Position numbers and translations under genes: made by a program. Positions 22,381 to 31,578 of a DNA stretch of 33,711 nucleotides are shown here, in pieces (position 1 is the first letter of the stretch; each line of letters begins with the position of its first letter). The notes under the pieces are model-generated. The model made no database searches and was not told where the DNA came from. It saw nothing but the letters and a program-made list of their open reading frames with translations. Location of the stretch: positions 1 to 33,711 of the forward strand of contig JACRJV010000001.1 in the NCBI GenBank assembly GCA_016215325.1. The letters are read 5' to 3'. This DNA comes from Candidatus Uhrbacteria bacterium. GTDB taxonomy: Bacteria > Patescibacteriota > Patescibacteriia > JACRJV01.

Positions 22381-22848
22381 TTATTTTTTGTTTTGTTGTT
22401 GCTGTTCAAACCGGTCAACGAACAGGATGCCATTGAGATGGTCGGTTTCGTGTTGGAGAACGCGGGCAAAGTAGCCGCGGGCTTTGAGTTCAATCGGCAG
22501 CCCCCGCTCATTCAAGCCTTGGAGCCGAACGCTTGTCCAGCGTTCAACCGGATGGTACAGCCCTGGTACAGAAAGGCAACCTTCTTCCATTGATTCCATC
22601 GCATCACCATGAGCAGTAATAATAGGATTGACCACCGGTACGACCTTCTTGCCACGGAGCGCCAAAAATACCCGGTGGCAATATCCCACTTGCACACCCG
22701 CGATCCCGACGCCTTTGGCGTAATACATGGTTTCCTCCATGTCTGTGAGCATCTTGGCAAAATCAGCATGAGGAATGCTCGCTGCGTTCAGCAGAGCCGA
22801 AGATTGATGGAGTCGTTCATCCGGCAATTGGACAAGAGGAAGAACCAT
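22381..22848 (-). CDS. def: Peptide deformylase
   Basis: This metalloenzyme removes the formyl group from new proteins. All three motifs are present: GVGIAGVQVG (motif 1; usually GxGLAAxQ), EEGCLSVPG (motif 2, metal-binding Cys) and LQHETDHLNGILFVDR (motif 3, HExxH). The length of 155 residues is a little under the average. ATG 22848 (MVLPLVQLPDERL) is chosen over the frame start at 22863 because the conserved region begins there. It lies 11 bases after the priA stop and is flanked by fmt, the classical priA-def-fmt order. The C-terminus ends in a Gln-rich tail. Confidence 0.95.
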   Translation of the reverse strand: MVLPLVQLPDERLHQSSALLNAASIPHADFAKMLTDMEETMYYAKGVGIAGVQVGYCHRVFLALRGKKVVPVVNPIITAHGDAMESMEEGCLSVPGLYHPVERWTSVRLQGLNERGLPIELKARGYFARVLQHETDHLNGILFVDRFEQQQQNKK

Positions 22849-22859
22849 AATGAACTGTA

Positions 22860-24587
22860 TCAATTGAATCGCGGCAAATGATCAGGATTCGGGGTGATAG
22901 ACCATCCCGTGGGAATATGAGGGACGATGTTGCCACAAAAATCAGAGAGCGATTGTTGCATGTTGCTCCGGATGAGCACAACCGTGCGGTCAACAAACCC
23001 CTTGCGTCGAGTGCGGCTTTCATAGGGCCCAAGCAATTCTGCATTCGAACGCATCGCAATTTGGCGTAGTGATGACAATTGCAAATCGGGACTATTGTCG
23101 CGTTTCTGGCGATGCCTGTCAAGCAATACCATCGGGTACGCCGGAGGATACCGAAATTGCGTTCGAGCCTGGATTTCGCTGGAATACCATTGCTGGAACC
23201 CTGCAATTGTTGGCTCAATCATCCATTGTAAAGGGACGTTGCAAACTGCCATCGAGTATTCGGGATGTTGCTGCGCGCTTTCGTTAAGCAGTGCAACAAT
23301 TTGAGCGCCACGCTCTGCTTGTGTATATCCCCCGGGGACCGATCCGAACATGTCCCAATACAGGATTGACACTGGCCCGGCGTATTGATCCTCAATCGAG
23401 GAAAGAATAGAGGAGGGCTGGACGATTTTGTATTGCCGGGTCGATATATCCGGAAGGTACCGTTCAATTGTTTTGCGGATCAAGTCCGGGCCGGAAGGCA
23501 AGGTCCGGTAGTCAAGACCCTTGCATCGCCCGCAGGCAGGCAGTGCCCTGGGCTGGTTGCACCATGAACAACGCCATTGCCCATCTTGCTCTTGCAACGG
23601 TCGATCGCAAGTGCCGCAATGAGCAATCGTATGGCACGTTGCGCACATCGCATGCTGGGTTTTGAGCGGCGATGCAACGATTTTGATCGAGCGTCCTGCG
23701 ACAATTTGATTAGTCAGCCACGCACACCATTGTTGTCCCATATCGGTTGGTTCTGGCCAACATTGAATATTGGGTGATGCCGCTGGATCAAGATCAAATG
23801 AAACCTGCGACCGCGAAGTATAGGTTGCGAGGGTTGGCAGCGGTGAACTCATAACAAGCTTCGCCCCCCAAATTTCGGCAAGCCAGCTTGCCGCGATACG
23901 ATTATCAATACGCGGCTCCAAATCCCATTGCACATGCGCGGGGTGATGCTCGTCGATGAGAGCGATTGCTACAAGCTTATTCCAGGGTAAGAGGAGTGAA
24001 CGGCGAGTTCCCACCACAGTGCACTTTTCGCCTTGCTGGAGGCGTTCGAGAATTTGCCGATGCTCATGCGCCGATGTTTGAGGCGTAAGCAATACCGCTG
24101 ATGTTTTCTGTTGCAGTATCTGTTGGGCCCGAAGAGCGCTATCGGCAGTCGGAGCAAGCACGAGTGACTGGCCGCGTGATGCGACGAGTGTTTGCAGCAG
24201 CCGCTGCTGACGCTGGCTTGATTGAATATACAATAATCGACTCTGGGCGCGTCGTACTCGCTTTATTGGAGTAATGACAAGGGACCGTTGGGCGCTCACT
24301 AAGGCATGCAGCATATGCGACCGTGATCCGCCATAGACTCCGATAATACGCTGAATAAGATCGATCTGCTCATTGGTGATAATGCGTGGCCCAAGATCGA
24401 TGACTTCCCGCATCGCATACGAGGCCGTTGCAGCAGTTTTCGACCAGACAATGCCAAGAATCCTTTTGCGACGAAAAGGGATTTTTACCAACTGCCCAGG
24501 CAGAACTCGCTGAGCTGGTATCGTATACGAATAACAATCCTTCCCGCGGGGGAGGTTTGCAATCGGGATGACATCAATGGCCGTCAT
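22860..24587 (-). CDS. priA: PriA-like replication restart protein lacking ATPase motifs
   Basis: PriA recognises stalled forks and loads the replisome. The N-terminal 3'-DNA-binding domain (VIPIANLPRGKDCYSYTIP) and the zinc region with four CxxC-type pairs (CATC, CGTC, CSWC, CGRC) are intact. The helicase core is degenerate. Where Walker A (GxTGSGKT) is expected there is YIQSSQRQQRL, the DEEH box is IDEHH, and the SATPS motif reads SSPLPT. At 575 residues it is shorter than the usual 700 or more. It is therefore unlikely to hydrolyse ATP but could still bind forks and proteins. Actinobacterial PriA proteins are also known to lack these motifs. The operon position beside def and fmt supports the assignment. 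Confidence 0.88.
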   Translation of the reverse strand: MTAIDVIPIANLPRGKDCYSYTIPAQRVLPGQLVKIPFRRKRILGIVWSKTAATASYAMREVIDLGPRIITNEQIDLIQRIIGVYGGSRSHMLHALVSAQRSLVITPIKRVRRAQSRLLYIQSSQRQQRLLQTLVASRGQSLVLAPTADSALRAQQILQQKTSAVLLTPQTSAHEHRQILERLQQGEKCTVVGTRRSLLLPWNKLVAIALIDEHHPAHVQWDLEPRIDNRIAASWLAEIWGAKLVMSSPLPTLATYTSRSQVSFDLDPAASPNIQCWPEPTDMGQQWCAWLTNQIVAGRSIKIVASPLKTQHAMCATCHTIAHCGTCDRPLQEQDGQWRCSWCNQPRALPACGRCKGLDYRTLPSGPDLIRKTIERYLPDISTRQYKIVQPSSILSSIEDQYAGPVSILYWDMFGSVPGGYTQAERGAQIVALLNESAQQHPEYSMAVCNVPLQWMIEPTIAGFQQWYSSEIQARTQFRYPPAYPMVLLDRHRQKRDNSPDLQLSSLRQIAMRSNAELLGPYESRTRRKGFVDRTVVLIRSNMQQSLSDFCGNIVPHIPTGWSITPNPDHLPRFN

Positions 24588-24591
24588 ACCG

Positions 24592-25974
24592 TCACTTTCT
24601 TAACTGCGGGCGCGGATCACTGCTGGGGATATCAGCGCTGGGCACATCCATGGGTTCCCCAGGAGGGTGGAGAGCAAGCAGCGATTCTGGTATCGTGTGG
24701 ACCGCTTTCCAGGAGTATCCAAGCGTGGTAAACACCTTCGCCGTGGGGATTGCCCGACGTTTCGACGCAGAGATAATGTAGACTGTTGGTGCAAGAGGGT
24801 TTTTAACCAGGGTGCCGTCAGGCAATGTCATGGGCTCTCCCATCGTGTATTGGCTCAAGTCATCAACCACGGTGAGTTTGCGTCCACCATAGCGGAGTTT
24901 GACCACAAGCGGGTCCGCGCTGTGTGCGATACCGTTTTCGACATAATAGATTTGATTGTCTCGCCTAAATTTGAGCAGTGCCCCGGTGGGATAAATACTC
25001 TTAATGGTAATAGGCTCCCCAAGCTGATACATCGCTAGCGTCTGATCATCGACATCCTCGACTTCCTCAGGATTGTAGCCAATTTGACGGAACACCTCGG
25101 GCGATTCGATCACGCGATATTCATCGCCCGAAATGAGGGCGATGCGCCCATCGTCTGCACGGACAAGGGAATAGTTCGCCAGCCCGATCACTGGCCCGAT
25201 CGGGTATTTTTCGATTTCGCTTTTCGTACTTGCGGTGAGGATGGGCTGCACTCCAAACCGGCTTCGCAAAACGGCCATGGACCGGATGGGTCGACGTATT
25301 CCATTCTGTAGATACCACACCACTGCAGAAGTGGGGGATTTGAGCAAGCTCCCATCTGGATACTGCCGGACAAAGAGGCGATTATACAACGCCCAGAACA
25401 CTTCGTTGCCATGGAAGTGGGGCGTATAGGTGTACAGAATTGCCGTCGCAATGTTCGCCGGAATGATAGGGGTCCGATCAATAGTGATGGGAGCCCCGAC
25501 TTTTACAAAGAGACGATCGGGGTTATCAAAGAATGCCCGGAAAAACTCCGCAGCGGCGCGGACTTGCGTTTCGAACCCTTTCCACCGGGTGACCGAAGGA
25601 TCGGAGAGCGAGCAGGCATCGCATACGCCGTATCCGGTTGCCCAAGCGAGTTGCTTGGCCGTTGGTTTTTTGGTTTGAATGAGTGACTGTTCTTTTTGGA
25701 GAATGACAAGAAGAATTTGCGGATTAATCGACCAGTCTTGCGCTGCTGATGCAATAATGCGGCTGGCACGCTTCCCCCCCACGCTATACTTGGCCAACCC
25801 CGATCCTTGATCGACAAGAAAACGTTGAATTTCTTCTTCTGTCATCGTATCGGCATTGGTGAACGCATCATCCTCAAGAATCATCTGTGCGTTAAACGCG
25901 CGGGCCGGCGTGGGGGAGAGCATCGGGACAATCAAGACGGTCACTGCCATCATGACGAGAAGTTGTTTACGCAT
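24592..25974 (-). CDS. Exported lysozyme-like protein with C-terminal about 50-residue repeats
   Basis: A 460-residue paralogue of the protein at 7233-9032 over its N-terminal half. The signal peptide is LLVMMAVTVLIVPMLSPTPARA. The lysozyme-like domain carries INPQILLVILQKEQSLI with Glu95 as the presumed catalytic residue, ATGYGVCDACS and KGFETQVRAAAEFFRAFFDNP. The C-terminal half is different: it has four or so repeats of the form YLQNGIRRPI..., YYVENGIAHSA..., VYIISASKRRAIP..., each followed by a Gly-Tyr/Phe turn and a G.P(I/M) ending, and no Ig-like domains. The ATG overlaps the clpB stop by 8 bases and priA follows after 4 bases. Presence in a heat-shock operon suggests an envelope-stress role, which is inference. 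Confidence 0.85.
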   Translation of the reverse strand: MRKQLLVMMAVTVLIVPMLSPTPARAFNAQMILEDDAFTNADTMTEEEIQRFLVDQGSGLAKYSVGGKRASRIIASAAQDWSINPQILLVILQKEQSLIQTKKPTAKQLAWATGYGVCDACSLSDPSVTRWKGFETQVRAAAEFFRAFFDNPDRLFVKVGAPITIDRTPIIPANIATAILYTYTPHFHGNEVFWALYNRLFVRQYPDGSLLKSPTSAVVWYLQNGIRRPIRSMAVLRSRFGVQPILTASTKSEIEKYPIGPVIGLANYSLVRADDGRIALISGDEYRVIESPEVFRQIGYNPEEVEDVDDQTLAMYQLGEPITIKSIYPTGALLKFRRDNQIYYVENGIAHSADPLVVKLRYGGRKLTVVDDLSQYTMGEPMTLPDGTLVKNPLAPTVYIISASKRRAIPTAKVFTTLGYSWKAVHTIPESLLALHPPGEPMDVPSADIPSSDPRPQLRK

Positions 25975-28597
25975 GTGTATGGAGTGTCATAGTCGATCCG
26001 TCCCAGTCGACGGTAATCTTTTTGGCCTTCCGTCCCTTTTCGGTAAGCAAGAGCTGTGCAATCGGGTTGACCATTGCGTGCTCAATCAACCGCTTGAGCG
26101 GTCGCGCACCGAATTGTTCATCATAGCCATGGTTGGCAAGATAGGTTTTTGCCCCATCCTTCACGATTAATTCCTTGTCTTGCCGGTGCAGCCGATCAAA
26201 AACGCGTTTGAGCTGGAGATCGACAATTTGTTTCATTTGCGCTCGCACAAGAGGCTCGAAGATGATGATCTCATCCAAACGGTTCAGAAACTCTGGCCGG
26301 AATGTTTCGGATAGCACCCCCATGATTTTGCTGCGGACTTCTTCCTTCCGTTTGGTCGATTGTGTTTCTTCGGTCTTTGGCTCATCTTCAAATCCGATCG
26401 AATATTTCTTAATCATGGCATTGCCAAGATTGGAGGTGAGGATAATGATGGTATTCTTGAAGTTCACGACACGTCCTTTGCCGTCTGTGAGTCGACCGTC
26501 ATCCAAGATCTGTAAGAGGGTGTTAAAAACATCCGGATGCGCCTTTTCGATCTCATCAAACAGGATCACTGAATATGGCCGGCGACGTATCTTCTCAGTG
26601 AGCTGCCCCCCCTCATCATGGCCGATATATCCGGGCGGGGAGCCCACTAACCGGCTCACCGCATGCCGTTCCATATATTCACTCATGTCCATGCGCACCA
26701 GAGCATTCTCATCGTTAAACAGGTATTCTGCGAGCGTTTTGGCAAGTTCAGTCTTGCCGACACCGGTGGGACCCAAAAAGAGGAATGACCCCCACGGCCG
26801 CTTTTCTTCGGAGAGCCCTGTACGAGCACGACGGAGCGCATTGGCAATACCTTCGACGGCTTCTCCTTGTCCGATGACGCGCTTGTGCAATTCTTCTTCT
26901 ACATTTTGAAGTTTTTCTTGTTCGGTCTGCATGAGTCGTAATACCGGAATGCCGGTCCAATTAGCCACCACGGATGCAACATCTTCTTCGGTCACTTCTT
27001 CTTTGAGCATCCGGCGCCCCACTTCAAGGCGCTTTAACTTTGCCTCTTCTTTTTCGTAGCGCTGTTGGAGCTCTGGGATGCGACCGTAGCGGATCTCCGC
27101 CACTTTTGTGAGCTCACCCGTGCGTTCCGCGATTTCGGCCTCCTGGTTGGCTTTATCAATCGCAGATTGAATCTCCCGCAAACTCGAAATAATGGAACGC
27201 TCATGCTGCCAGCGCAATTCGAGTTCGCGTTCTTGTTCTTTGATGCTGGCAAGTTCTTTCTCGATTTCTTTGAGACGCTTCCGGCTCGCTTCGTCCGTCT
27301 CTTTTTTCAGCGCTTCGACTTCGATCTCTCGTTTTAAAATGGTCCGTTTGAGGATATCCAACTCCTCTGGCATGCTTTCGACCTCCATGCGTAATGCCGC
27401 GGTTGCTTCATCAATGAGATCGATGGCTTTATCCGGGAGGAATCGATCCGTAATGTAGCGGCTCGAGAGTTCCGCCGCTGCAACGAGCGCGGCATCGGTA
27501 ATGCGAACACCATGGTGGATCTCATATTTTTCTTTGATTCCACGCAATATTGCAATCGCATCTTCCACCGTCGGTTCCCCCACAAAAACCGGTTGGAATC
27601 GACGTTCCAAGGCGGGATCCTTTTCGATATACTTTTGATACTCTTTGATCGTCGTCGCCCCGATTGCACGCAACTCTCCCCGTGCCAGGGCAGGCTTCAA
27701 CATATTGGCGGCGTCCATGGCCCCTTCAATGGCCCCAGCGCCCACAATCGTATGGAGTTCATCAATAAACAAAATGACATTCCCTTGGCGAGACTGGAGT
27801 TCTTTGAGCACTGCCTTCAACCGCTGTTCAAATTCGCCGCGATATTTTGTGCCGGCCAGCAAGGCAGAAAGGTCGAGCGAGAGCACATCTTTACCTTTTA
27901 ATCCCTCCGGGACATCACCAGAAACAATCCGTTGTGCGAGCCCTTCAATAATGGCGGTTTTCCCGGTACCAGCTTCACCGATTAACACCGGATTGTTCTT
28001 TGTCCGTCGAGAGAGCACTTGAATGACGCGACGGATTTCGTTATCGCGACCGATGATCGGATCGAGTTTTTTCTCTCGGGCAAGGGTGGTAAGATTGAGC
28101 GTGTATCGATCCAAGGCTTGGTATGTCGATTCCGGTTCGGGTGTCTCCACGCGTGTCTTGCCACGAATCGTCGCCAGTCGTTGGAGCACCGCGTCGCGGG
28201 TAACCCCATGGAGAATAAGCTGCTGTTGCGCCGAAGAGGGGATTGTGAGCAATGAAAGTAAGAGGTGCTCGGTGCTGATATACTCATCGCGCAATTGCTG
28301 TGCTTCGGCTTGGGCGTTTTCCAGCACCTTTGCCAGTTCTTGCGTTAAGCCCATCATGGAACCAGTTGTTTCTCGCAGCCTTGGCATGATGGAAAGTTCA
28401 GCGCGGATATCTTCGGCCAGCCGGTCACCGACATTGAGTTGTTCAACAACCGATCGAACGATTCCATCGTGTTGCACAACAAGGGCCAATAATAGATGGA
28501 TCGAATCAACAGCGGGATGTTTATGCTCTGTGGCAAGCTTCTGGGATGCTTCTAGCGCTTCTTGGGATTTTACGGTAAATTTATTGATGTTGATCAT
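25967..28597 (-). CDS. clpB: ClpB disaggregase, heat-shock AAA+ chaperone
   Basis: This hexameric ATPase pulls aggregated proteins apart with DnaK. The N-terminal double Clp repeat covers residues 1-145. AAA domain 1 has Walker A GEAGTGKT (207-214) and Walker B LFIDELH. The long coiled-coil middle domain (about 400-525, rich in Glu, Lys, Arg) distinguishes ClpB from ClpA or ClpC. AAA domain 2 has [12 protein letters not shown] and [14 protein letters not shown]. The C-terminal part contains [13 protein letters not shown]. At 876 residues it is full length. The first Walker motif has Ala and Thr where most have Pro and Val. The promoter contains a CIRCE operator, so HrcA control is expected. 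No hrcA, dnaK or grpE gene is in the window. Confidence 0.97.
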   Translation of the reverse strand: MININKFTVKSQEALEASQKLATEHKHPAVDSIHLLLALVVQHDGIVRSVVEQLNVGDRLAEDIRAELSIMPRLRETTGSMMGLTQELAKVLENAQAEAQQLRDEYISTEHLLLSLLTIPSSAQQQLILHGVTRDAVLQRLATIRGKTRVETPEPESTYQALDRYTLNLTTLAREKKLDPIIGRDNEIRRVIQVLSRRTKNNPVLIGEAGTGKTAIIEGLAQRIVSGDVPEGLKGKDVLSLDLSALLAGTKYRGEFEQRLKAVLKELQSRQGNVILFIDELHTIVGAGAIEGAMDAANMLKPALARGELRAIGATTIKEYQKYIEKDPALERRFQPVFVGEPTVEDAIAILRGIKEKYEIHHGVRITDAALVAAAELSSRYITDRFLPDKAIDLIDEATAALRMEVESMPEELDILKRTILKREIEVEALKKETDEASRKRLKEIEKELASIKEQERELELRWQHERSIISSLREIQSAIDKANQEAEIAERTGELTKVAEIRYGRIPELQQRYEKEEAKLKRLEVGRRMLKEEVTEEDVASVVANWTGIPVLRLMQTEQEKLQNVEEELHKRVIGQGEAVEGIANALRRARTGLSEEKRPWGSFLFLGPTGVGKTELAKTLAEYLFNDENALVRMDMSEYMERHAVSRLVGSPPGYIGHDEGGQLTEKIRRRPYSVILFDEIEKAHPDVFNTLLQILDDGRLTDGKGRVVNFKNTIIILTSNLGNAMIKKYSIGFEDEPKTEETQSTKRKEEVRSKIMGVLSETFRPEFLNRLDEIIIFEPLVRAQMKQIVDLQLKRVFDRLHRQDKELIVKDGAKTYLANHGYDEQFGARPLKRLIEHAMVNPIAQLLLTEKGRKAKKITVDWDGSTMTLHTHA

Positions 28598-28656
28598 AAC
28601 GGAAGTTCGTGGAGGATGATCGTATATTTAATCAGCCTCACGGAGTTGGACGTAGG

Positions 28657-28695
28657 ACAGTATTAGCACTCTAATTATGCGAGTGCTAATACTGT
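28657..28695. promoter_or_regulatory. CIRCE operator (HrcA binding site), extended
   Basis: TTAGCACTC (28663-28671), nine bases, GAGTGCTAA (28681-28689): an exact match to the CIRCE consensus. The palindrome extends to 15 bp per arm (28657-28671 and 28681-28695) with no mismatch. It overlaps the -10 box of clpB and lies about 50 bases before the divergent glycosyltransferase gene. Confidence 0.95.
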
Positions 28696-28719
28696 ATCGT
28701 AGAAAGAATCCACTGTCAA
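28691..28719 (-). promoter_or_regulatory. Promoter of the clpB operon
   Basis: On the minus strand: TTGACA (28714-28719), 17-base spacer, TACAGT (28691-28696). The -10 lies inside the outer arm of CIRCE, so HrcA binding would block RNA polymerase. Confidence 0.85.
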
Positions 28720-28744
28720 CATTGGTAATAATAGCACAGGTTGT

Positions 28745-29656
28745 ATGCAAACTTCTGTTGATAACATTGAAAGAAAAAATGTCCTGGGCGTGGCGGTGCA
28801 GACCTATACACAGGCGCAAATCATATCTGCAATCATCCAGGAGGTCGGTAAACACCAAAAAAAAGTGTTGTCAACCATCAATCCCGAATTTGTTATTGCC
28901 GCCAACCGCAATCAATGGTTTCGCAATGCCCTCAATGCTTCGGATTGGTCGGTCATTGATGGAGTAGGGATCCACTGGGCATTACTGTTCGATCGCCGTA
29001 GTGCTGGTCAGGGAGTCGTCGGCCGAAGTATTGTCTGGGCCTGGACGGTATTGGAATTTGCCATTCGATCGATCGTGTCGCCCCACTCGATGGGGGCGCG
29101 CGTAACGGGCTCAGACTTACTGCCAGCGCTATTTGCGGCGCTCCCGCCCCAGACACGCATATTCGTGATGGGCGGCAAATCCGAGGCAATCGGGGACCTG
29201 ACAACGGTATTACAAAAACGATTCCCAACTCTTTCATGGTGCGGTGTTGAACATGGCCCGAGAAATATTCGTATTATCAGCAGCGGCATTGCGTGTGACA
29301 ACACCGAAGATGCCGCGGTGTGCAAGCGTATTGCCCAAAGCGGTGCAGAAATTATCGTGGTCGGCTTTGGGCAAATCAAACAGGAACTCTGGATCCAAGA
29401 ACATCGCGAGCGATTCCCCGATGCGAGTGTGTTCATTGGTGTCGGGGGCGCATTAGACTTCCTTTCTCGTGCGAGCCAACGAAGCCCGAAGGTTATTGCT
29501 GGACGCGGATTGGAGTGGTTCTGGCGATTATTCGTTGAGCCATTTCGACTAAAACGCATCGTCAACGCGACGATCGTGTTCCCATGGCTTGTATTGTGCG
29601 ATGCACTCCGTCGCGCCAAGATGGCTACAGTCGTGGGGTCGACCGGAGGGTCTTGA
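28745..29656 (+). CDS. WecG/TagA/CpsF family glycosyltransferase
   Basis: Enzymes of this family (GT26) add N-acetylmannosamine or a related sugar to a lipid-linked GlcNAc during assembly of teichoic acid or cell-surface glycans. Hallmarks: STINPEFVIAANRN, WSVIDGVGIHWAL with the catalytic Asp, VTGSDLLPALF, RIFVMGGKSEA, IIVVGFGQIKQELWI and FIGVGGALDFLS. 303 residues with an N-terminal extension of about 15. ATG 28745 fits; no Shine-Dalgarno. A possible extended -10 (TGGTAATAA, 28723-28731) gives a 7-14-base leader, so CIRCE may affect this gene too. Its last 32 bases overlap the convergent gene at 29625. The sugar donor cannot be read. Confidence 0.93.
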   Translation: MQTSVDNIERKNVLGVAVQTYTQAQIISAIIQEVGKHQKKVLSTINPEFVIAANRNQWFRNALNASDWSVIDGVGIHWALLFDRRSAGQGVVGRSIVWAWTVLEFAIRSIVSPHSMGARVTGSDLLPALFAALPPQTRIFVMGGKSEAIGDLTTVLQKRFPTLSWCGVEHGPRNIRIISSGIACDNTEDAAVCKRIAQSGAEIIVVGFGQIKQELWIQEHRERFPDASVFIGVGGALDFLSRASQRSPKVIAGRGLEWFWRLFVEPFRLKRIVNATIVFPWLVLCDALRRAKMATVVGSTGGS

Positions 29657-30038
29657 GAATGTGTTCGAGGTCTCGTTTATCCGCGCGATTGAGTTCGCGA
29701 CGCCGGATCATCCGTTCCGCAGAGACGGTAATGAATCGATGACTCTTTTCATCTAACAGCGGAGTCCCCGGTGAAGAGCGCTTGAGGTACGGCTCGATAA
29801 TCCCATGGAATTTTTCAATTTTATGTTTTTTTAAATCAGCCAACACCTGCTGCGGAATGTAAGAAATCTTCTCCAGTTTTCTCTCGGCCCGAACAATGGA
29901 TCGTTGACGCTGGTAACGGTCCTGCTCGATTTGTTTAACCACTTTGGCAAACGGGTCGGTTTTTGGCGCCTGCTTTGTTAAGGATTGCTTTGGGCTGATA
30001 TAGGATGGCAGCGATGAAGCGGGTTGAGCAATAGGCAT
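29625..30038 (-). CDS. Small basic protein of unknown function
   Basis: 137 residues, rich in Lys, Arg and Gln, with a Pro/Ser-rich start (residues 1-30) and two predicted helical stretches (about 33-75 and 105-130). No metal motif, membrane segment or known domain is seen. The composition would fit nucleic-acid or ribosome binding, which is only a suggestion. The gene is supported by a good promoter sharing DNA with the gltX promoter, an open frame with normal codon use and an AAGGA about 12 bases before the ATG. Its 3' end overlaps the glycosyltransferase gene by 32 bases on the opposite strand. Confidence 0.6.
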   Translation of the reverse strand: MPIAQPASSLPSYISPKQSLTKQAPKTDPFAKVVKQIEQDRYQRQRSIVRAERKLEKISYIPQQVLADLKKHKIEKFHGIIEPYLKRSSPGTPLLDEKSHRFITVSAERMIRRRELNRADKRDLEHILKTLRSTPRL

Positions 30039-30059
30039 AGAAATGATGTTCCTTATTCA

Positions 30060-30088
30060 TTGCAGTCTTTTGATTCTTATCGTATGAT
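30060..30088 (+). promoter_or_regulatory. Promoter for gltX
   Basis: TTGCAG (30060-30065), 17-base spacer, TATGAT (30083-30088). The ATG is 45 bases downstream. The -10 overlaps the -10 of the opposite promoter at 30079-30084. Confidence 0.7.
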
Positions 30089-30107
30089 AAACAACGTAAC
30101 TCTGCAA
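30079..30107 (-). promoter_or_regulatory. Promoter for the small basic protein
   Basis: On the minus strand TTGCAG (30102-30107), 17-base spacer, TACGAT (30079-30084). It mirrors the gltX promoter, with the same -35 sequence and spacing and overlapping -10 boxes. Confidence 0.65.
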
Positions 30108-30132
30108 TCCCGAATCTCAAATTCGTAATACT

Positions 30133-31578
30133 ATGGTCCGCGTACGCATGGCGCCTTCCCCCACGGGCCCATTCCACATCGGAACAGCGCGGACGGCGCT
30201 GTTTAATTGGCTCTTTGCCCGCCACCATGGCGGGAAGTTTATTGTTCGCATTGAGGATACCGACGTCCAACGTTCAAAGCCGGAATTTGAACAGGATATT
30301 CTAGAAGGCCTGCGTTGGCTTGGCCTGGATTGGGATGAAGGCCCGGGCAAGGAAGGGGAGTCGGGCGCACCTCATCAACGGGATCGGATTCCGCTGTATA
30401 GCAAAGCTCTCCAAACCCTTTTGGAAAACGGCAGCGCCTATCATTGTTTTTGCACAAACGAAGAACTCGAGGCAGACAAGGCGGCGGCCGAGGCAGCGCA
30501 TCTGCCATATCGGTATACAGGGCGATGCCGGACTGCGCCGCCTTCTGGACGCGATCGATCCGTGATTCGATTCCGTATCCCTGAGGGCGACCCGAAGATC
30601 GGCTGGGATGATCTCATCCGCGGCACGGTGGAGTTTGATCGCAAAGAGCTTGATGACGTGATCATCTCAAAATCGCTGGGAGAGCCGCTTTATAATTTTG
30701 CAGTGGTTGTCGATGATGCGGCGATGAACATCAGCCATGTGATCCGCGGGGAGGATCACATCTCCAACACCCCAAAACAGATACTCATCGCTCAAGCGCT
30801 TGGAGTTGCGCTCCCGCAATTTGCGCATATTCCACTCATTCTCAACGCAGACCGGACCAAGATGAGCAAACGTAAAAACCAAGTGATGGTCAGTGATTAC
30901 CGACACCAAGGGTATTTGCCCGAAGCATTGGTCAATTTCTTGGCGCTCTTGGGTTGGAATCCAGGGACAGCGCAGGAGTTGTTTTCATTAGAAGAACTCG
31001 GGAAGGCGTTTGACCTAAACCGCGTCCAAAAGAGCGGAGCGATCTTTAGCGATCAAAAACTCCAATGGTTTAACCAGCAGTATTTGAATCAAAAAAATGC
31101 TGAGCAGTTCATGGCAGTGGTACAGCCCTACCTGCCGACTGTTTTGCCATCGGTTGACCTCAAAACCGCCGTCGAAATATTGCGGCCGCGCGTTCAAATC
31201 CTTTCGCAGATGACAGATGCGATGTCACAGTTATTTGGCATTGAGCACGTAACGTACCCCGACAAACTGCTCATTTGGCCCAAATTAGCAAACGCAGTGC
31301 CGGACGGGGTTGCGCAAACGCAACGGACGATCACCGCACTACAGGACATCAAGGAACTGTTGACTCGCCTTCCGGTGGAGTGGAGCAGCGGAGCGCTGGA
31401 AGCGGCAATCAAAGAGTGGATCGCCAAGGAATCTCGTTCAGCCGGTGAAATGCTGTGGCCCTTGCGCGTTGCGCTTTCGGGAGCGCAGCATTCCCCAACT
31501 CCCTTCGAACTTCTTGCGGCCTGTGGCAAGGAGTTAAGTCTCAAACGCATCGAGTATGCTCTCCAAACATTGCAATAG
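30133..31578 (+). CDS. gltX: Glutamyl-tRNA synthetase
   Basis: This charges tRNAGlu (and tRNAGln in organisms that use the amidation route). The class I Rossmann fold carries the HIGH-type motif PFHIGTART (His15-Gly17) and the KMSKR loop at residues 243-247 (TKMSKRKNQV). VRIEDTD near the N-terminus and VIRGEDHISNTPKQ are typical. The C-terminal anticodon-binding helical domain covers about residues 320-481. The length of 481 residues is normal. The start at 30133 has no Shine-Dalgarno. The last 23 bases overlap the start of the M23 peptidase gene. No GlnRS or GatCAB is seen here, so whether it is non-discriminating cannot be told. Confidence 0.96.
   Translation: MVRVRMAPSPTGPFHIGTARTALFNWLFARHHGGKFIVRIEDTDVQRSKPEFEQDILEGLRWLGLDWDEGPGKEGESGAPHQRDRIPLYSKALQTLLENGSAYHCFCTNEELEADKAAAEAAHLPYRYTGRCRTAPPSGRDRSVIRFRIPEGDPKIGWDDLIRGTVEFDRKELDDVIISKSLGEPLYNFAVVVDDAAMNISHVIRGEDHISNTPKQILIAQALGVALPQFAHIPLILNADRTKMSKRKNQVMVSDYRHQGYLPEALVNFLALLGWNPGTAQELFSLEELGKAFDLNRVQKSGAIFSDQKLQWFNQQYLNQKNAEQFMAVVQPYLPTVLPSVDLKTAVEILRPRVQILSQMTDAMSQLFGIEHVTYPDKLLIWPKLANAVPDGVAQTQRTITALQDIKELLTRLPVEWSSGALEAAIKEWIAKESRSAGEMLWPLRVALSGAQHSPTPFELLAACGKELSLKRIEYALQTLQ

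Noticed and set aside
26175-26909. 244-residue plus-strand open frame opposite clpB
   Set aside because: Antisense shadow of the second AAA domain; Ser/Arg-rich, no recognisable features.
28023-28619. 198-residue plus-strand open frame opposite the clpB N-terminus
   Set aside because: Antisense shadow; Ser/Arg/Cys-rich composition and no start signal.
29008-29619. 203-residue minus-strand open frame opposite the WecG/TagA gene
   Set aside because: The plus-strand gene has full family signatures; this one does not resemble a protein.
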